From assembly GCA_036497945.1 (NCBI GenBank), contig DASXIN010000120.1, positions 80,349 to 144,348 of the forward strand: DNA of 64,000 bases, written 5' to 3'. A program made the position numbers and the translations under genes. Positions 23,771-32,323 of the stretch are shown in pieces; the stretch's first letter is position 1, and every line of letters begins with the position of its first letter. Origin of the DNA: RYN-230 sp036497945. Its GTDB lineage: Bacteria; Actinomycetota; Actinomycetes; Streptosporangiales; Streptosporangiaceae. The notes under the pieces are model-generated. The model was not told the origin of the DNA. It was given only the letters and a program-made list of their open reading frames with translations, and did no database searches.

Positions 23771-25711
23771 ATGAAGCGAGCGGGTCATGACCCGCTGACC
23801 GCGGACCGGGCCCCAGCTCAGCCAGCCGGGGACGGAACGCAGCCAGGTGGCGCCCTGGCCGCCGGTACCCGACATATGTCGGATACGGCGCGGCGGCGGC
23901 TGCGTACCGTGCCCCCGGCTGTCGGCCAGCTGATCCTGCTGCTCTGCTACCTGGCCGCGGGCGTGGCGGTGACCTGGCCGCGGGCCAGCTATCTGGCCGG
24001 CCAGCTGCCCTCCTCGCGGGACTCGGCCTCCTACGTCTGGGGCTTCTGGTGGATGGCCGAGCAGGTCAGCCATCTCGGCAACCCCTGGTTCACCAACCAC
24101 ATGGCGGCGCCGGTCGGGGTGTCGCTCGGCTACCACTCGCTGATGGCCCTGCCCGGGCTGATCTTCACCCCGGTCACCCTGCTGTTCGGGCCGAGCGCGT
24201 CATACAACCTGCTGGTCATCCTGGTGCCCGGGCTGTCCAGCTACGCCATGTACCGGGCGGCCCGGCTGTGGCTCCGGTCGCAGACCGGGGCGATCGCGGC
24301 GGGCGCGTTCTTCGGCCTGTCGGCCATGCTGGCCCAGGAGGACTGGTACCACATCAACATCGCGGTCGGCACGCTGTTCCTGCCGATCACCCTGGAGCTC
24401 TCGGTGCGGCTGCGCCGCTCGCCCGGGGTACGCCAGGCGCTGCTGCTCGGCGTGGCGCTGGGCGCGGCGGTGCTCACCGACTCCGAGTCCGCGGTGCTGG
24501 CCGCCATCCTCACGCTGTGTGTCCTGCTGCCCTGGCTGCTGCGCCGTCCGTCGCTGGCCCGGCTGTGGCCGGCCGGGCTGGCCGCCCTGGTCGCCGCGGT
24601 GGTGGCCGCCCCGCAGCTCATCTCGATGGCCCAGGAGATGGCCCGCGGCGGGCTGGCCATCAAACCCCCGCTGCTGGCCGTGACGGACAAGCTGTACGGG
24701 ATCGGCCTGCCCGGCATGTTCGCGCCGTCGCCCCGGGTGGCGGACTTCGGGCTGACCGGGCTGGCCGAGCCGTTCATCCACAGCCGGAACAACGAGAACC
24801 TGCCGATGTTCGGCGTCACGCTGACCGCGCTGGCCCTGCTCGGCCTCATCGTCGCGTGGCGGCGGCGGAACACCAAGCTGCTCGCGCTGCTCTGGCTGGC
24901 CTGCTGCGCGCTCGCCCTGGGCGCCTCGCTGTGGGTGGGCAAGCAGCAGTACACCCCGTTCGCGCTGACCTGGAACGGCGTGCAGGTCTCGCCGGTCCTG
25001 CCGTACACCTGGTTCGTCCGGATCCCCGGGCTGTCCAGCTTCCGCGAGGCGGACCGGCTGGCCCTCCTCGGCCTGGTGCCCGCGGCCCTGCTGGCCGGGG
25101 CCGCGGTGGACTGGATGCGCTATCACGCGCGGCCGCTGATCGCCGTGGTGGTCGCGCTCGGCGTGCTGGAGTCGGGGTATTCCGGCAACCCGCGGGTCGG
25201 CGTGATGCCCACCGCGCTGCCCAGGCTGGACGGCCCGATCGCCGCGGATCACTCCCAGTCCATCGTGGTTGACGTGCCGTTCGGGCTGCGCGGCGGCATT
25301 CCGGAGGCCGGCGGGAGATTCGCGGCCGAGGCGCTGGTGCTGGCCACCGCGGACGGCCACCCGCGGGCCATCGCCTATGTGTCCCGGCTGCCGCAGCCCA
25401 CCATCAACGGGATACAACGGCAGCCGTTCTACTCGTGGCTCATTCACGCCCAGCACTACACGCCGCGGGCCGACAACGCCCCGCTCGTGCCCGGCGCGAA
25501 GCTGCCGCTCTTCGACCGGATGCCGGCCGCCTACACGCCGCTCACCGCGGCGCAAGTGGCGGCGGGCCGCCGGAACGCGCAGCGGCTGGATATCGGCTGG
25601 GTGCTGCTCTGGTACGCAAATCCCGCGCTTGTGCAATATCTTGGTCAAACCGGCTTCCGGCTCGACTATCGCGCGGACGGGGTTTCGGTGTACCGGCCCG
25701 TCGACCGCTAA
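23771..25711 (+). CDS. Large polytopic membrane protein, GT-C-like (tandem paralogue A)
   Basis: 646 residues with about 11-12 hydrophobic segments from residue ~50 to ~480, then a ~170-residue C-terminal extracytoplasmic domain. The first periplasmic loop (SSRDSASYVWGFWWMAEQ, MAAPVGVSLGYHSLM) carries the acidic residue expected for GT-C enzymes that use lipid-linked sugars. Conserved with the next gene over its whole length, including PYTWFVRIPGLSSFREADR and PTALPRLDGPIA. The N-terminal ~35 residues are Pro/Gly/Ala-rich; an internal ATG at 23876 is possible. Probably a membrane glycosyltransferase; donor and acceptor unknown. Confidence 0.72.
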   Translation: MKRAGHDPLTADRAPAQPAGDGTQPGGALAAGTRHMSDTARRRLRTVPPAVGQLILLLCYLAAGVAVTWPRASYLAGQLPSSRDSASYVWGFWWMAEQVSHLGNPWFTNHMAAPVGVSLGYHSLMALPGLIFTPVTLLFGPSASYNLLVILVPGLSSYAMYRAARLWLRSQTGAIAAGAFFGLSAMLAQEDWYHINIAVGTLFLPITLELSVRLRRSPGVRQALLLGVALGAAVLTDSESAVLAAILTLCVLLPWLLRRPSLARLWPAGLAALVAAVVAAPQLISMAQEMARGGLAIKPPLLAVTDKLYGIGLPGMFAPSPRVADFGLTGLAEPFIHSRNNENLPMFGVTLTALALLGLIVAWRRRNTKLLALLWLACCALALGASLWVGKQQYTPFALTWNGVQVSPVLPYTWFVRIPGLSSFREADRLALLGLVPAALLAGAAVDWMRYHARPLIAVVVALGVLESGYSGNPRVGVMPTALPRLDGPIAADHSQSIVVDVPFGLRGGIPEAGGRFAAEALVLATADGHPRAIAYVSRLPQPTINGIQRQPFYSWLIHAQHYTPRADNAPLVPGAKLPLFDRMPAAYTPLTAAQVAAGRRNAQRLDIGWVLLWYANPALVQYLGQTGFRLDYRADGVSVYRPVDR

Positions 25712-25816
25712 TCAGCTATTTCACCTGCTTTACCAGATCTTTCTAATTTTGTAAGAATTTCATTCGAGATCTGTAAGTGGAATTGCCTTCCCGGCCCGGC
25801 CGCACGCTTCCATAAT

Positions 25817-25840
25817 CAATGCGTCGATGCGACGCAATTG
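25817..25840. promoter_or_regulatory. Inverted repeat upstream of tandem paralogue B
   Basis: CAATGCGTC-GATGC-GACGC(A)ATTG, a 9-bp stem with one bulged base, ends 25 bases before the ATG at 25866. It lies in an unusually AT-rich 150-base gap between the two paralogous genes. It could be an operator or the hairpin of a weak terminator for the upstream gene. Confidence 0.4.
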
Positions 25841-25865
25841 GTGACGGACCGGGAATGAGGTGGCG

Positions 25866-27785
25866 ATGGTTCACGCGGGCGCCCCGGATCTGTCCGCCCC
25901 GGCGCAGCCCGCCACCCCGGTCCAGCCTGCCGCCCCGGCTCAGCCCGGCCGACGGGCTCAGCTGGTGCTGCTGGCCTGCTATCTGGCCACCGGGCTGGCG
26001 GTGACCTGGCCCCGGGTCAGCTACCTGTGGGGCAGGCTGCCCAACACCCGGGACGTCGGCGGCTACGTCTGGGACTTCTGGTGGGTGGCCCGCCAGGTCA
26101 GCCACCTGTCCAGCCCGTGGGACACCAGTTACCTGGCTGCGCCGGTGGGCTCGAGCCTCGGCTACCACACCCTGATGCCGCTGCCCGGCGTGCTGCTGGC
26201 CCCGGTCACCGTCGCGTTCGGCCCCAGCGCGAGCTACAACCTGCTCTCCGTCCTGTGCCCCGGCCTGCTCTGCTACCTGACGTACCGGGCCGCCCGGCTC
26301 TGGCTGCGCACCCAGTTCGGCGCGATCGCGGCCGGGGCGTTCTTCGGGCTGTCCCCGGTGCTGGCCTGGCGCAGCTGGTACGAGCTGAACCTGGCGCTGG
26401 GCGCGCTGTTCCTGCCGCTGGCGCTGGAAGCCGCGGTCCGGCTGCGCCGCGGCGGCCAGGCCCGGGCCGCCGTGGCGCTGGGCGCGGTGCTCGGCGCCGC
26501 GCTGCTCACCGACCAGGAGTCCGCCGTGCTGGCCGCCATCCTGGCCGGGCTAGTGCTGCTGCCCTGGCTGCTGCCCCGGCCACGCTGGCCTCGCCGGCCA
26601 CGCCGGCCTCGGCGCGGAGCGGCGATCGGGGGGTTCCAGGGGGTCGTCCCCCCGGGCCAGCACGGTCCGGCCTGGCCGGGCGTGGCCCGCCTGCGCCTCG
26701 TGGTGCTGGCCGCGCTCGCCGCGCTGGCCGTGGCCAGCCCGCAGATCGTGGTGATGATTCAGCAGGCCACGGCGGACCGGATCCCGGCGACCCGGTCGGC
26801 GCTGCTGGCCACGAACTACGTGGCCTCCGGCGCGGCCCTGCAGCAGCTGTTCGCGCCGTCACCGCGGGTGGCCGAGTACGGGCTGACCGCGGTCAGCCGG
26901 TACTACTACCACGGCCCGTACAGCATGGCCGTGGTCACGTTCGGCGCGGTGCTGACCGCGCTGGCCCTGTTCGGCACGGCGGTCTGCTGGCGGCGCCGGA
27001 CCGCGCGCACGCTGGCCCGGCTGTGGGCCGGCTGCGCGGCCCTGTCGCTCGGCTCCGAGCTGTGGATCGGGCGGCACGGCTACATCCCGTTCGCCGCGGT
27101 CACGCACGGCGTGCGGGTCTCCCTGATCATGCCGTTCACCTGGTTCGTGCGCATCCCCGGGCTGTCCGACTTCCGCGAGGCGAACCGGTTCACCGAGCTC
27201 GGCCTGCTGCCCGCGGCGCTGCTGGCGGGCGCCGCGGTGGAGTGGCTGCGGGCGCACGCCAAGGCGGCCCTGTTCCCGGTGCTGACCCTGGCCGTGCTGG
27301 AGGCCGGCTGGCCCGGCAATCCGGGCATCGGCACCATGCCCACCGCGCTGCCCAGGCTGGACGGCCCGATCGCCGCGCAGCACACCAGGTCGATCGTGGT
27401 CGATGTGCCGTTCGGCATCCGCGGCGGCCTGCCGGTGATCGGCGGCAGCTTCCCGGCCGAGTCCCTGGTGCTGGCCACGGCCGACCAGCACCCGCTGGCC
27501 GACGCGTTCATCTCCCGCATCCCGGCCGGCACGCTGGCCGGCATCGAGCACAACCCGTTCTACGCGGTGCTGCTCAACGCGCAGGGCGGGCAGCACCGGA
27601 CCACGGCGGCGCAGTTCGCCGCGGCCGCGGCCAGCGCGCGCCGGATGAACGTCGGCTGGGTGCTGGTCTGGCGGCAGACCAGGCCGGTGCTCCGCGCGCT
27701 CCGGCTGACCGGCTTCCGGTTCGCCTACCAGGCCGACGGCGTGCCGGTGTACCGGCCAGCCGACCCGCGGGCAGGCGGGCGGTAG
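25866..27785 (+). CDS. Large polytopic membrane protein, GT-C-like (tandem paralogue B)
   Basis: 639 residues, co-linear with the preceding gene: LACYLATGLAVTWPRVSYLW, RDVGGYVWDFWWVARQ, TWFVRIPGLSDFREANR, ALPRLDGPIAAQHTRSIVVD. It has the same membrane pattern and C-terminal domain, so the pair arose by tandem duplication. Unlike its sister it has a ~30-residue Arg/Pro/Gly-rich insert between LLPWLL and the next helix, encoded by copy 3 of the palindromic repeat. ATG 25866 follows GAGG by five bases. Role as for its sister: probable membrane glycosyltransferase. Confidence 0.72.
   Translation: MVHAGAPDLSAPAQPATPVQPAAPAQPGRRAQLVLLACYLATGLAVTWPRVSYLWGRLPNTRDVGGYVWDFWWVARQVSHLSSPWDTSYLAAPVGSSLGYHTLMPLPGVLLAPVTVAFGPSASYNLLSVLCPGLLCYLTYRAARLWLRTQFGAIAAGAFFGLSPVLAWRSWYELNLALGALFLPLALEAAVRLRRGGQARAAVALGAVLGAALLTDQESAVLAAILAGLVLLPWLLPRPRWPRRPRRPRRGAAIGGFQGVVPPGQHGPAWPGVARLRLVVLAALAALAVASPQIVVMIQQATADRIPATRSALLATNYVASGAALQQLFAPSPRVAEYGLTAVSRYYYHGPYSMAVVTFGAVLTALALFGTAVCWRRRTARTLARLWAGCAALSLGSELWIGRHGYIPFAAVTHGVRVSLIMPFTWFVRIPGLSDFREANRFTELGLLPAALLAGAAVEWLRAHAKAALFPVLTLAVLEAGWPGNPGIGTMPTALPRLDGPIAAQHTRSIVVDVPFGIRGGLPVIGGSFPAESLVLATADQHPLADAFISRIPAGTLAGIEHNPFYAVLLNAQGGQHRTTAAQFAAAAASARRMNVGWVLVWRQTRPVLRALRLTGFRFAYQADGVPVYRPADPRAGGR
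26602..26672 (+). repeat. Dispersed GC-rich palindromic element, copy 3 (inside paralogue B)
   Basis: GCCGGCCTCGGCGCGGAGCG-GCGATC then GGGGGGTTCCAGGGGG-TCGT-CCCCCCGGGCCAGCAC. It is translated in frame (AAIGGFQGVVPPGQH). The neighbouring paralogue goes from LLPWLLRRPSLARLW straight into the next helix without this segment, which supports insertion after the duplication. Confidence 0.82.
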
Positions 27786-27791
27786 CCAGTG

Positions 27792-28409
27792 CTAGCCCGG
27801 TGGCAGGTCGCCCGCCGACCGTTCGGCGGCCAGCTCGCGGATCAGCCCGCGCAGGCCGGCCGCGAGACCTTCCCGCTCCCGGCCGGACAGCCCGGACAGG
27901 ATCCGGGCCTGCCGGGACTGCCAGGCGCGCCACACCATGGCCGCGACCCGGCTGCCCTCCGGGGTGAGGTAGAGCCGGATGTAGCGCTGGTTGGTCTCGT
28001 CCCGGCCGCGCTTGATCCAGCCCTTGCGCTCCAGCCCGGCGGCCAGCCGGCTCACCGTGCTCTTCTCCAGGCCGAGCAGCGTGCCCAGCTGGCCCTGGGC
28101 GATGCCCCGGGCCGCGACCAGCTCGATCAGGGCGCGCGCTTCGGAGGTGGACAGCACCGGCAGCGGCGGTTGGTCGGCCTCGTCCGGCCCGGCAGCCGCC
28201 CCGGGCGCGGCCGGCTGCGCGGTGGTGCCAGAATCGGGGCGGCCAGAATCCGGGGCGCCAGAATCCGGGGCGGCGGCCTCCGGGCGGCTCGCCCTGGGGT
28301 GGCCGTTTCCCGCGGTGGGGTTCCCCGGTCCGGTACCCTCGGGGTTCACCACCCGCAGCAGCTGGGTGAGCAGCTGGACCAGTTCGGAGTCCTCGGCCGA
28401 GACGTTCAC
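27792..28409 (-). CDS. MarR family transcriptional regulator
   Basis: 205 residues from GTG 28409. The winged helix is clear: ARGIAQGQLGTLLGLEKST, VSRLAAGLERKGWIKR (recognition helix) and RYIRLYLTPEGSRVAAMV (wing). Residues ~25-75 are an Ala/Pro/Gly-rich insert containing PDSG repeats. GTG 28409 is preferred over GTG 28427 because the operator-like box (28414-28432) would otherwise lie inside the coding region. It is divergent from the ABC exporter genes and two identical-geometry boxes sit between them, so it probably represses both itself and the exporter. The ligand is unknown. Confidence 0.85.
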   Translation of the reverse strand: MNVSAEDSELVQLLTQLLRVVNPEGTGPGNPTAGNGHPRASRPEAAAPDSGAPDSGRPDSGTTAQPAAPGAAAGPDEADQPPLPVLSTSEARALIELVAARGIAQGQLGTLLGLEKSTVSRLAAGLERKGWIKRGRDETNQRYIRLYLTPEGSRVAAMVWRAWQSRQARILSGLSGREREGLAAGLRGLIRELAAERSAGDLPPG

Positions 28410-28413
28410 CCAA

Positions 28414-28432
28414 CAGTTGTACCGCACAACTG
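28414..28432. promoter_or_regulatory. MarR-type operator box 1
   Basis: CAGTTGT-N5-ACAACTG, a perfect 7-bp inverted repeat five bases upstream of the marR-type GTG. It shares the CAGTTG-N7-CAACT spacing with box 2. Confidence 0.65.
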
Positions 28433-28457
28433 GCCGGATGGTACATTTTCAGCGTGA

Positions 28458-28476
28458 CAGTTGCCCCATACAACTC
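28458..28476. promoter_or_regulatory. MarR-type operator box 2
   Basis: CAGTTG-N7-CAACTC, centred 44 bp (about four helical turns) from box 1 and 40 bases upstream of the exporter permease start. Both boxes therefore face the same side of the helix. Confidence 0.6.
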
Positions 28477-28515
28477 ACCGGCTGACCGCGACACTCCCCC
28501 CGTAAGCTCGCGGAC

Positions 28516-29598
28516 GTGAATAACCAAGGCCGGCTAAGCGCTCCGGGCAGGCTGAGCGGCGCGGCGGATGGGGACGGTGCCTCGGGCACCGCGACCGTGG
28601 ACCGCCCCGAGGACAACCACCTGGTGCCGCCCGGGTCACTGCGTGATCTGGCCGTGCAGCACGGGCTGCAGCAGGCCGCGATCCGGCCGCCGCTGCGCAG
28701 TTACGCCGCTGAGCTGTGGAAGCGGCGCTACTTCATCAGCGGCTTCGCCACCGCGCGGAATATCGCGATGTACACCGAGGCCCGGCTCGGCCAGCTGTGG
28801 CAGGTGCTCACCCCGCTGCTCAACGCAGGCGTGTACTTCTTCATCTTCGGCGTGCTGCTGCACGCCAGCCGGGGCGTCCCGAACTACCTTTCCTTCCTGG
28901 TCACCGGCGTGTTCGTGTTCAATTTCACGCAGCGGGCGTTCATCACCTCGTCCCAGGTGATCAGGGACACGCTGCCGCTGATCAGGGCGCTGTACTTCCC
29001 GCGGGCCTGCCTGCCGCTCGGCTACGTGCTGATCGAATTGCAGCAGCTCATCCTGTCCTTCGCCGTGCTGATCGTCATCGTGCTGATCACCGGCGAACCG
29101 GTGACCTGGTACTGGCTGCTGATCATCCCCGCACTGATCCTGCAGTCACTGTTCAACGTGGGCGGCGGCCTGATCCTGGCCCGCTGGGGGGCGAGCATCG
29201 ACGACGTCAGCCAGCTCCTGCCATTCCTGGTCCGGACGTGGATGTACGTCTCGGGTGTGCTGTTCAGCATCCAGACGCTGGCCAGCCTGCGGCCGCACCC
29301 CAAGATCACCTACCTGCTGCAGATCAACCCGGCGGCGGTGTACATCTCGCTGGTCCGCAACACGCTGCTCGAGTCGCAGCGGCTGGCCATGCCCGGCTCC
29401 AAGCCGTACAGCGCGCAGATGTGCCACCAGTACTACACGCACCTGAACAACAAGCACTTCGTGTACGACAGCGCCTACTGTCACGCGGTGGTGAGCCAGT
29501 CCTCGCTGTGGCTGTGGGGCGTCGGCTGGGCGGTGGCGGCGGCGGTCGTCGGGTTCCTGTTCTTCTGGCGCGCGGAGGCGAGGTACGGCCGTGGCTGA
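28516..29598 (+). CDS. ABC-2 type polysaccharide exporter permease (TagG/Wzm-like)
   Basis: 360-residue permease with six membrane segments between about residues 90 and 355. It is preceded by a ~50-residue soluble N-terminus and the amphipathic GQLWQVLTPLLNAGVYFFIF that starts the ABC2 membrane domain. SFLVTGVFVFNFTQRAF and RALYFPRACLPLGY are typical of teichoic acid or O-antigen exporters. It pairs with the ATPase gene, which starts eight bases before its stop. Between helices 5 and 6 there is a His/Tyr/Asn-rich extracytoplasmic loop. GTG start; expression is probably controlled by the divergent MarR protein. Likely exports a glycan made with the adjacent membrane glycosyltransferases. Confidence 0.85.
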   Translation: MNNQGRLSAPGRLSGAADGDGASGTATVDRPEDNHLVPPGSLRDLAVQHGLQQAAIRPPLRSYAAELWKRRYFISGFATARNIAMYTEARLGQLWQVLTPLLNAGVYFFIFGVLLHASRGVPNYLSFLVTGVFVFNFTQRAFITSSQVIRDTLPLIRALYFPRACLPLGYVLIELQQLILSFAVLIVIVLITGEPVTWYWLLIIPALILQSLFNVGGGLILARWGASIDDVSQLLPFLVRTWMYVSGVLFSIQTLASLRPHPKITYLLQINPAAVYISLVRNTLLESQRLAMPGSKPYSAQMCHQYYTHLNNKHFVYDSAYCHAVVSQSSLWLWGVGWAVAAAVVGFLFFWRAEARYGRG

Positions 29599-30388
29599 GG
29601 ATCGGCCCATGGTGGTGGTGGACGACCTGCACGTGGTCTACCGGGTGTACGGCGGCAACGCGGACAAGGGCACCGCGGCCACCGCGCTGCTCCGGCTGAT
29701 CAAGCAGCAGCGGCGGCCATCCATCCGCGAGGTGCACGCTATCCGCGGCATCTCGTTCGTGGCCTACCGGGGTGACGCGGTCGGCGTCATCGGCCGGAAC
29801 GGCTCCGGCAAGTCCACCTTGCTGCGCGCGATCGCCGGGCTGCTGCCCGCCGAGCAGGGTGCGGTGTACACCGACGGGCACGGCGCGCTGCTCGGGGTGA
29901 ACGCGGCGCTGCTGGACGACCTGACCGGCGAGCGGAACGTGGTGCTCGGCTGCCTGGCCATGGGCATGACCCCCCAGGAGACCAAGGACGCCAAGCCACG
30001 GATCGTGGAGTTCTCCGGGGTCGGCGACTTCATCAACCTGCCGATGAAGGCGTACTCCACCGGCATGGGGTCCCGGCTGCGCTTCGCCATCGCGTCGGCC
30101 AAGAGCCACGACATCCTGCTGGTGGACGAGGCACTGGCCACCGGGGACGCCGAGTTCCAGCGGAAGAGCCACGCCCGGATCGACGAGCTGCGCCAGCAGG
30201 CGGGCACCGTGTTCCTGGTGGCCCACCAGCTGAGCGAGATCTTCGAGACCTGCAACCGGATCATCTGGCTGGAGAAGGGCCAGATCGTCAAGGCCGGCGA
30301 CGACGTGCCCGGCATCCTGGACGACTATCTGGTGGCCTCCGGCGGCGAGCCGCGGTTCCGCGAGCTCGCGGCGGCCGCCGCCGACTAG
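29591..30388 (+). CDS. ABC transporter ATP-binding protein, polysaccharide export (TagH/Wzt-like)
   Basis: 265 residues. Walker A is GRNGSGKST (68-76) and Walker B is ILLVDEALATGD. The signature region is the degenerate YSTGMGSRLRFAIA, typical of teichoic acid/O-antigen export ATPases rather than the classical LSGGQ. The LLDDLTGERNVVLG segment is also family-typical. There is no extended C-terminal carbohydrate-binding domain, so substrate recognition probably occurs through a lipid-linked or capped glycan at the permease. Start overlaps the permease gene. Confidence 0.9.
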   Translation: MAEDRPMVVVDDLHVVYRVYGGNADKGTAATALLRLIKQQRRPSIREVHAIRGISFVAYRGDAVGVIGRNGSGKSTLLRAIAGLLPAEQGAVYTDGHGALLGVNAALLDDLTGERNVVLGCLAMGMTPQETKDAKPRIVEFSGVGDFINLPMKAYSTGMGSRLRFAIASAKSHDILLVDEALATGDAEFQRKSHARIDELRQQAGTVFLVAHQLSEIFETCNRIIWLEKGQIVKAGDDVPGILDDYLVASGGEPRFRELAAAAAD

Positions 30389-30392
30389 CCGG

Positions 30393-32270
30393 CTAGCCCT
30401 TGGCCGCGGCTGGGCGGAGCTGGAGCCGCATGCAGGTGCCGCCGCCCGGCCGGGACGCGGCGGCCACCTCGCCATCCTGCGCCCGGGCCAGCTGGCGGAC
30501 GATGTACAGGCCCAGACCGATGCCGCCGAACCGGCGCCGGTCGCCGGTCTCGCCCTGGACGAACCGCTCGAAGATCCGCTCGTGGTCGCCCGGGGCAATG
30601 CCGATCCCCTGGTCTTCCACACTGACCTCGATCCACGCCCCGGCCAGCCGGGCGGCCACGTTGACCGAGCCGCCGTTGGGCGAGTACTTGAACGCGTTCT
30701 CCAGCAGCTGGCCGACGATGATGTCGGTGGCCATCGGGTCACCGTAGGCGGGCGGCAGCCGGTCCGGGATGTCCGCGGACAGCGTGTGCGCCTCGGACAG
30801 CGGGCGGAACGCCATGACCGTGCCGTGCAGCAGCGCGGCCAGGTCGAACGGCCCATTGGTGACGGTCAGCTGGTCAGCCCCGGCCCGCGAGCCAAGCAGC
30901 AGGAGCTCGACCAGGCGGCCGAGCACGCCAGCCCGGTCGGCGATGGTCTGCACCGCGGTGCGCCGCTCAGGGTCGGCCAGGTTGTCCCAGCGCCGGGCCA
31001 GCGTGCTGGCGAAGCCCTGCACCACGGTGATCGGGGTGCGCAGCTCGTGGCTGGTGGTGGCCAGGAACAGGTCCTTGGCCTCCTCCAGTTCCTTGGCCGC
31101 GGTCACGTCACGGAAGTCGATGACCCGCTCGTCACGGCCGTCCAACTCGTTGCACAGCACGTCCAGCCAGCGGCCGCGGGGCAGCCGGTGGGTCAGCTTG
31201 CCGCCGCCGGGCTCGGGCACCGGGAACGGCGGCGGCCGCCCGGTGACCTCCCGGGCGGACAGGCCGGTCAGGTCGTGCGCGGCCGGGTTCCATTGCCGGA
31301 TCAGGCCGGTGCTGTCCAGCACGGCGATGCCATCCGCGCTGGCGTCGATCACGGCGCGCTCATGGGCCCGCTGCCGGATCAGTTCCTCGAACGCCATCGC
31401 GTTGCTCAGCGCGACGCTGGCGTGCCCGGCCATCAGCTCTAGCAACTCCAGCTCGACATGCCCCACCTTGCGCCCGCTGTACAGCGCGTAGAGGCCCCCG
31501 TAGGGGCGGCCGGCCACGTGCGACAGGCTGAGCGCGATCGTGTGCAGGCCGGGCAGCGCGGACCAGATGAGGTCGTCGAACTCACCCGACTCCCCGGTGG
31601 TCATCATCACCGTCTGGCCGGACCGCATCAGCTGTCCGACCAGGCTGGACTCCAGGTCCGCGGTGCGCCCGCGCAGGCTGCCGGGCAAGCCATCCATGCT
31701 GACCAGGCGCAGCTTGTCCTCTTCGATCAGCACGAAGCCGCCCGCGTCGGCCCCGGTCAGCTCGCGCAGGCTGGCGGCGATCCGGTCCAGCACGGCCTCC
31801 AGGTCGCGCTGCGCGTTCATGTCGGCCACCACGTCGCCCAGCTTGCGCACCACCCGGGCCCGCTGCGCGATCTGGTACCGGGCCGCTTCTTCCGCGCCGA
31901 TCCGGTGGCAGACGTTCACCCAGCCGAGCATCTCGCCATCCCGGCCGGTGAGCGCGCTGGTGTCGATGCGCAGGTCGATCAGCGCCCCGTCGCTGCAGGT
32001 CCGCCGGGTGGCGAAGGAGATCTGCCCGCCGCTGCGCACCCGTTCCAGCACCGCGTTGTGCTCGGCCTGCAGCTCATCCGGGATGATCGGCGGCTCCAGG
32101 CCGAGCACCTCCGCCGCGGGCCAGCCGAACATCCGCTCCGCGGCTGGGTTCCACAGCAGCACCGAACGGTCCGTGCTGAACGCGACGATGGCGTCAGCGG
32201 CGCTCTCCACCACCGCGCGCGCAGTCGCATCCACCCGGGTCTGTCCGGTTCGCTGGTCCAGGGCCACCAC
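30393..32270 (-). CDS. PAS-GAF-PAS sensor histidine kinase
   Basis: 625 residues without membrane segments. PAS domain ~10-125 (DAIVAFSTDRSVLLWNPAAE), GAF ~150-300, a second PAS ~305-375 (GIAVLDSTGLIRQWNPAA), HisKA with phospho-accepting His408 in ATTSHELRTPITVVQG, and a HATPase_c domain with GQLLENAFKYSPNG (N-box), VEDQGIGIAP (G1) and FGGIGLGLYIV (G2). It is a cytoplasmic sensor that autophosphorylates and passes phosphate to a response regulator. No response regulator gene is adjacent, so it is an orphan here. GTG start at 32270; GTG 32267 is also possible. It is convergent with the ABC exporter, five bases apart. Confidence 0.9.
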   Translation of the reverse strand: MVALDQRTGQTRVDATARAVVESAADAIVAFSTDRSVLLWNPAAERMFGWPAAEVLGLEPPIIPDELQAEHNAVLERVRSGGQISFATRRTCSDGALIDLRIDTSALTGRDGEMLGWVNVCHRIGAEEAARYQIAQRARVVRKLGDVVADMNAQRDLEAVLDRIAASLRELTGADAGGFVLIEEDKLRLVSMDGLPGSLRGRTADLESSLVGQLMRSGQTVMMTTGESGEFDDLIWSALPGLHTIALSLSHVAGRPYGGLYALYSGRKVGHVELELLELMAGHASVALSNAMAFEELIRQRAHERAVIDASADGIAVLDSTGLIRQWNPAAHDLTGLSAREVTGRPPPFPVPEPGGGKLTHRLPRGRWLDVLCNELDGRDERVIDFRDVTAAKELEEAKDLFLATTSHELRTPITVVQGFASTLARRWDNLADPERRTAVQTIADRAGVLGRLVELLLLGSRAGADQLTVTNGPFDLAALLHGTVMAFRPLSEAHTLSADIPDRLPPAYGDPMATDIIVGQLLENAFKYSPNGGSVNVAARLAGAWIEVSVEDQGIGIAPGDHERIFERFVQGETGDRRRFGGIGLGLYIVRQLARAQDGEVAAASRPGGGTCMRLQLRPAAAKG

Positions 32271-32323
32271 CTCATGGTGTCATCAAGCCACGGCGCCGGC
32301 CGGGCAATCAGCGGTGAGCAACG

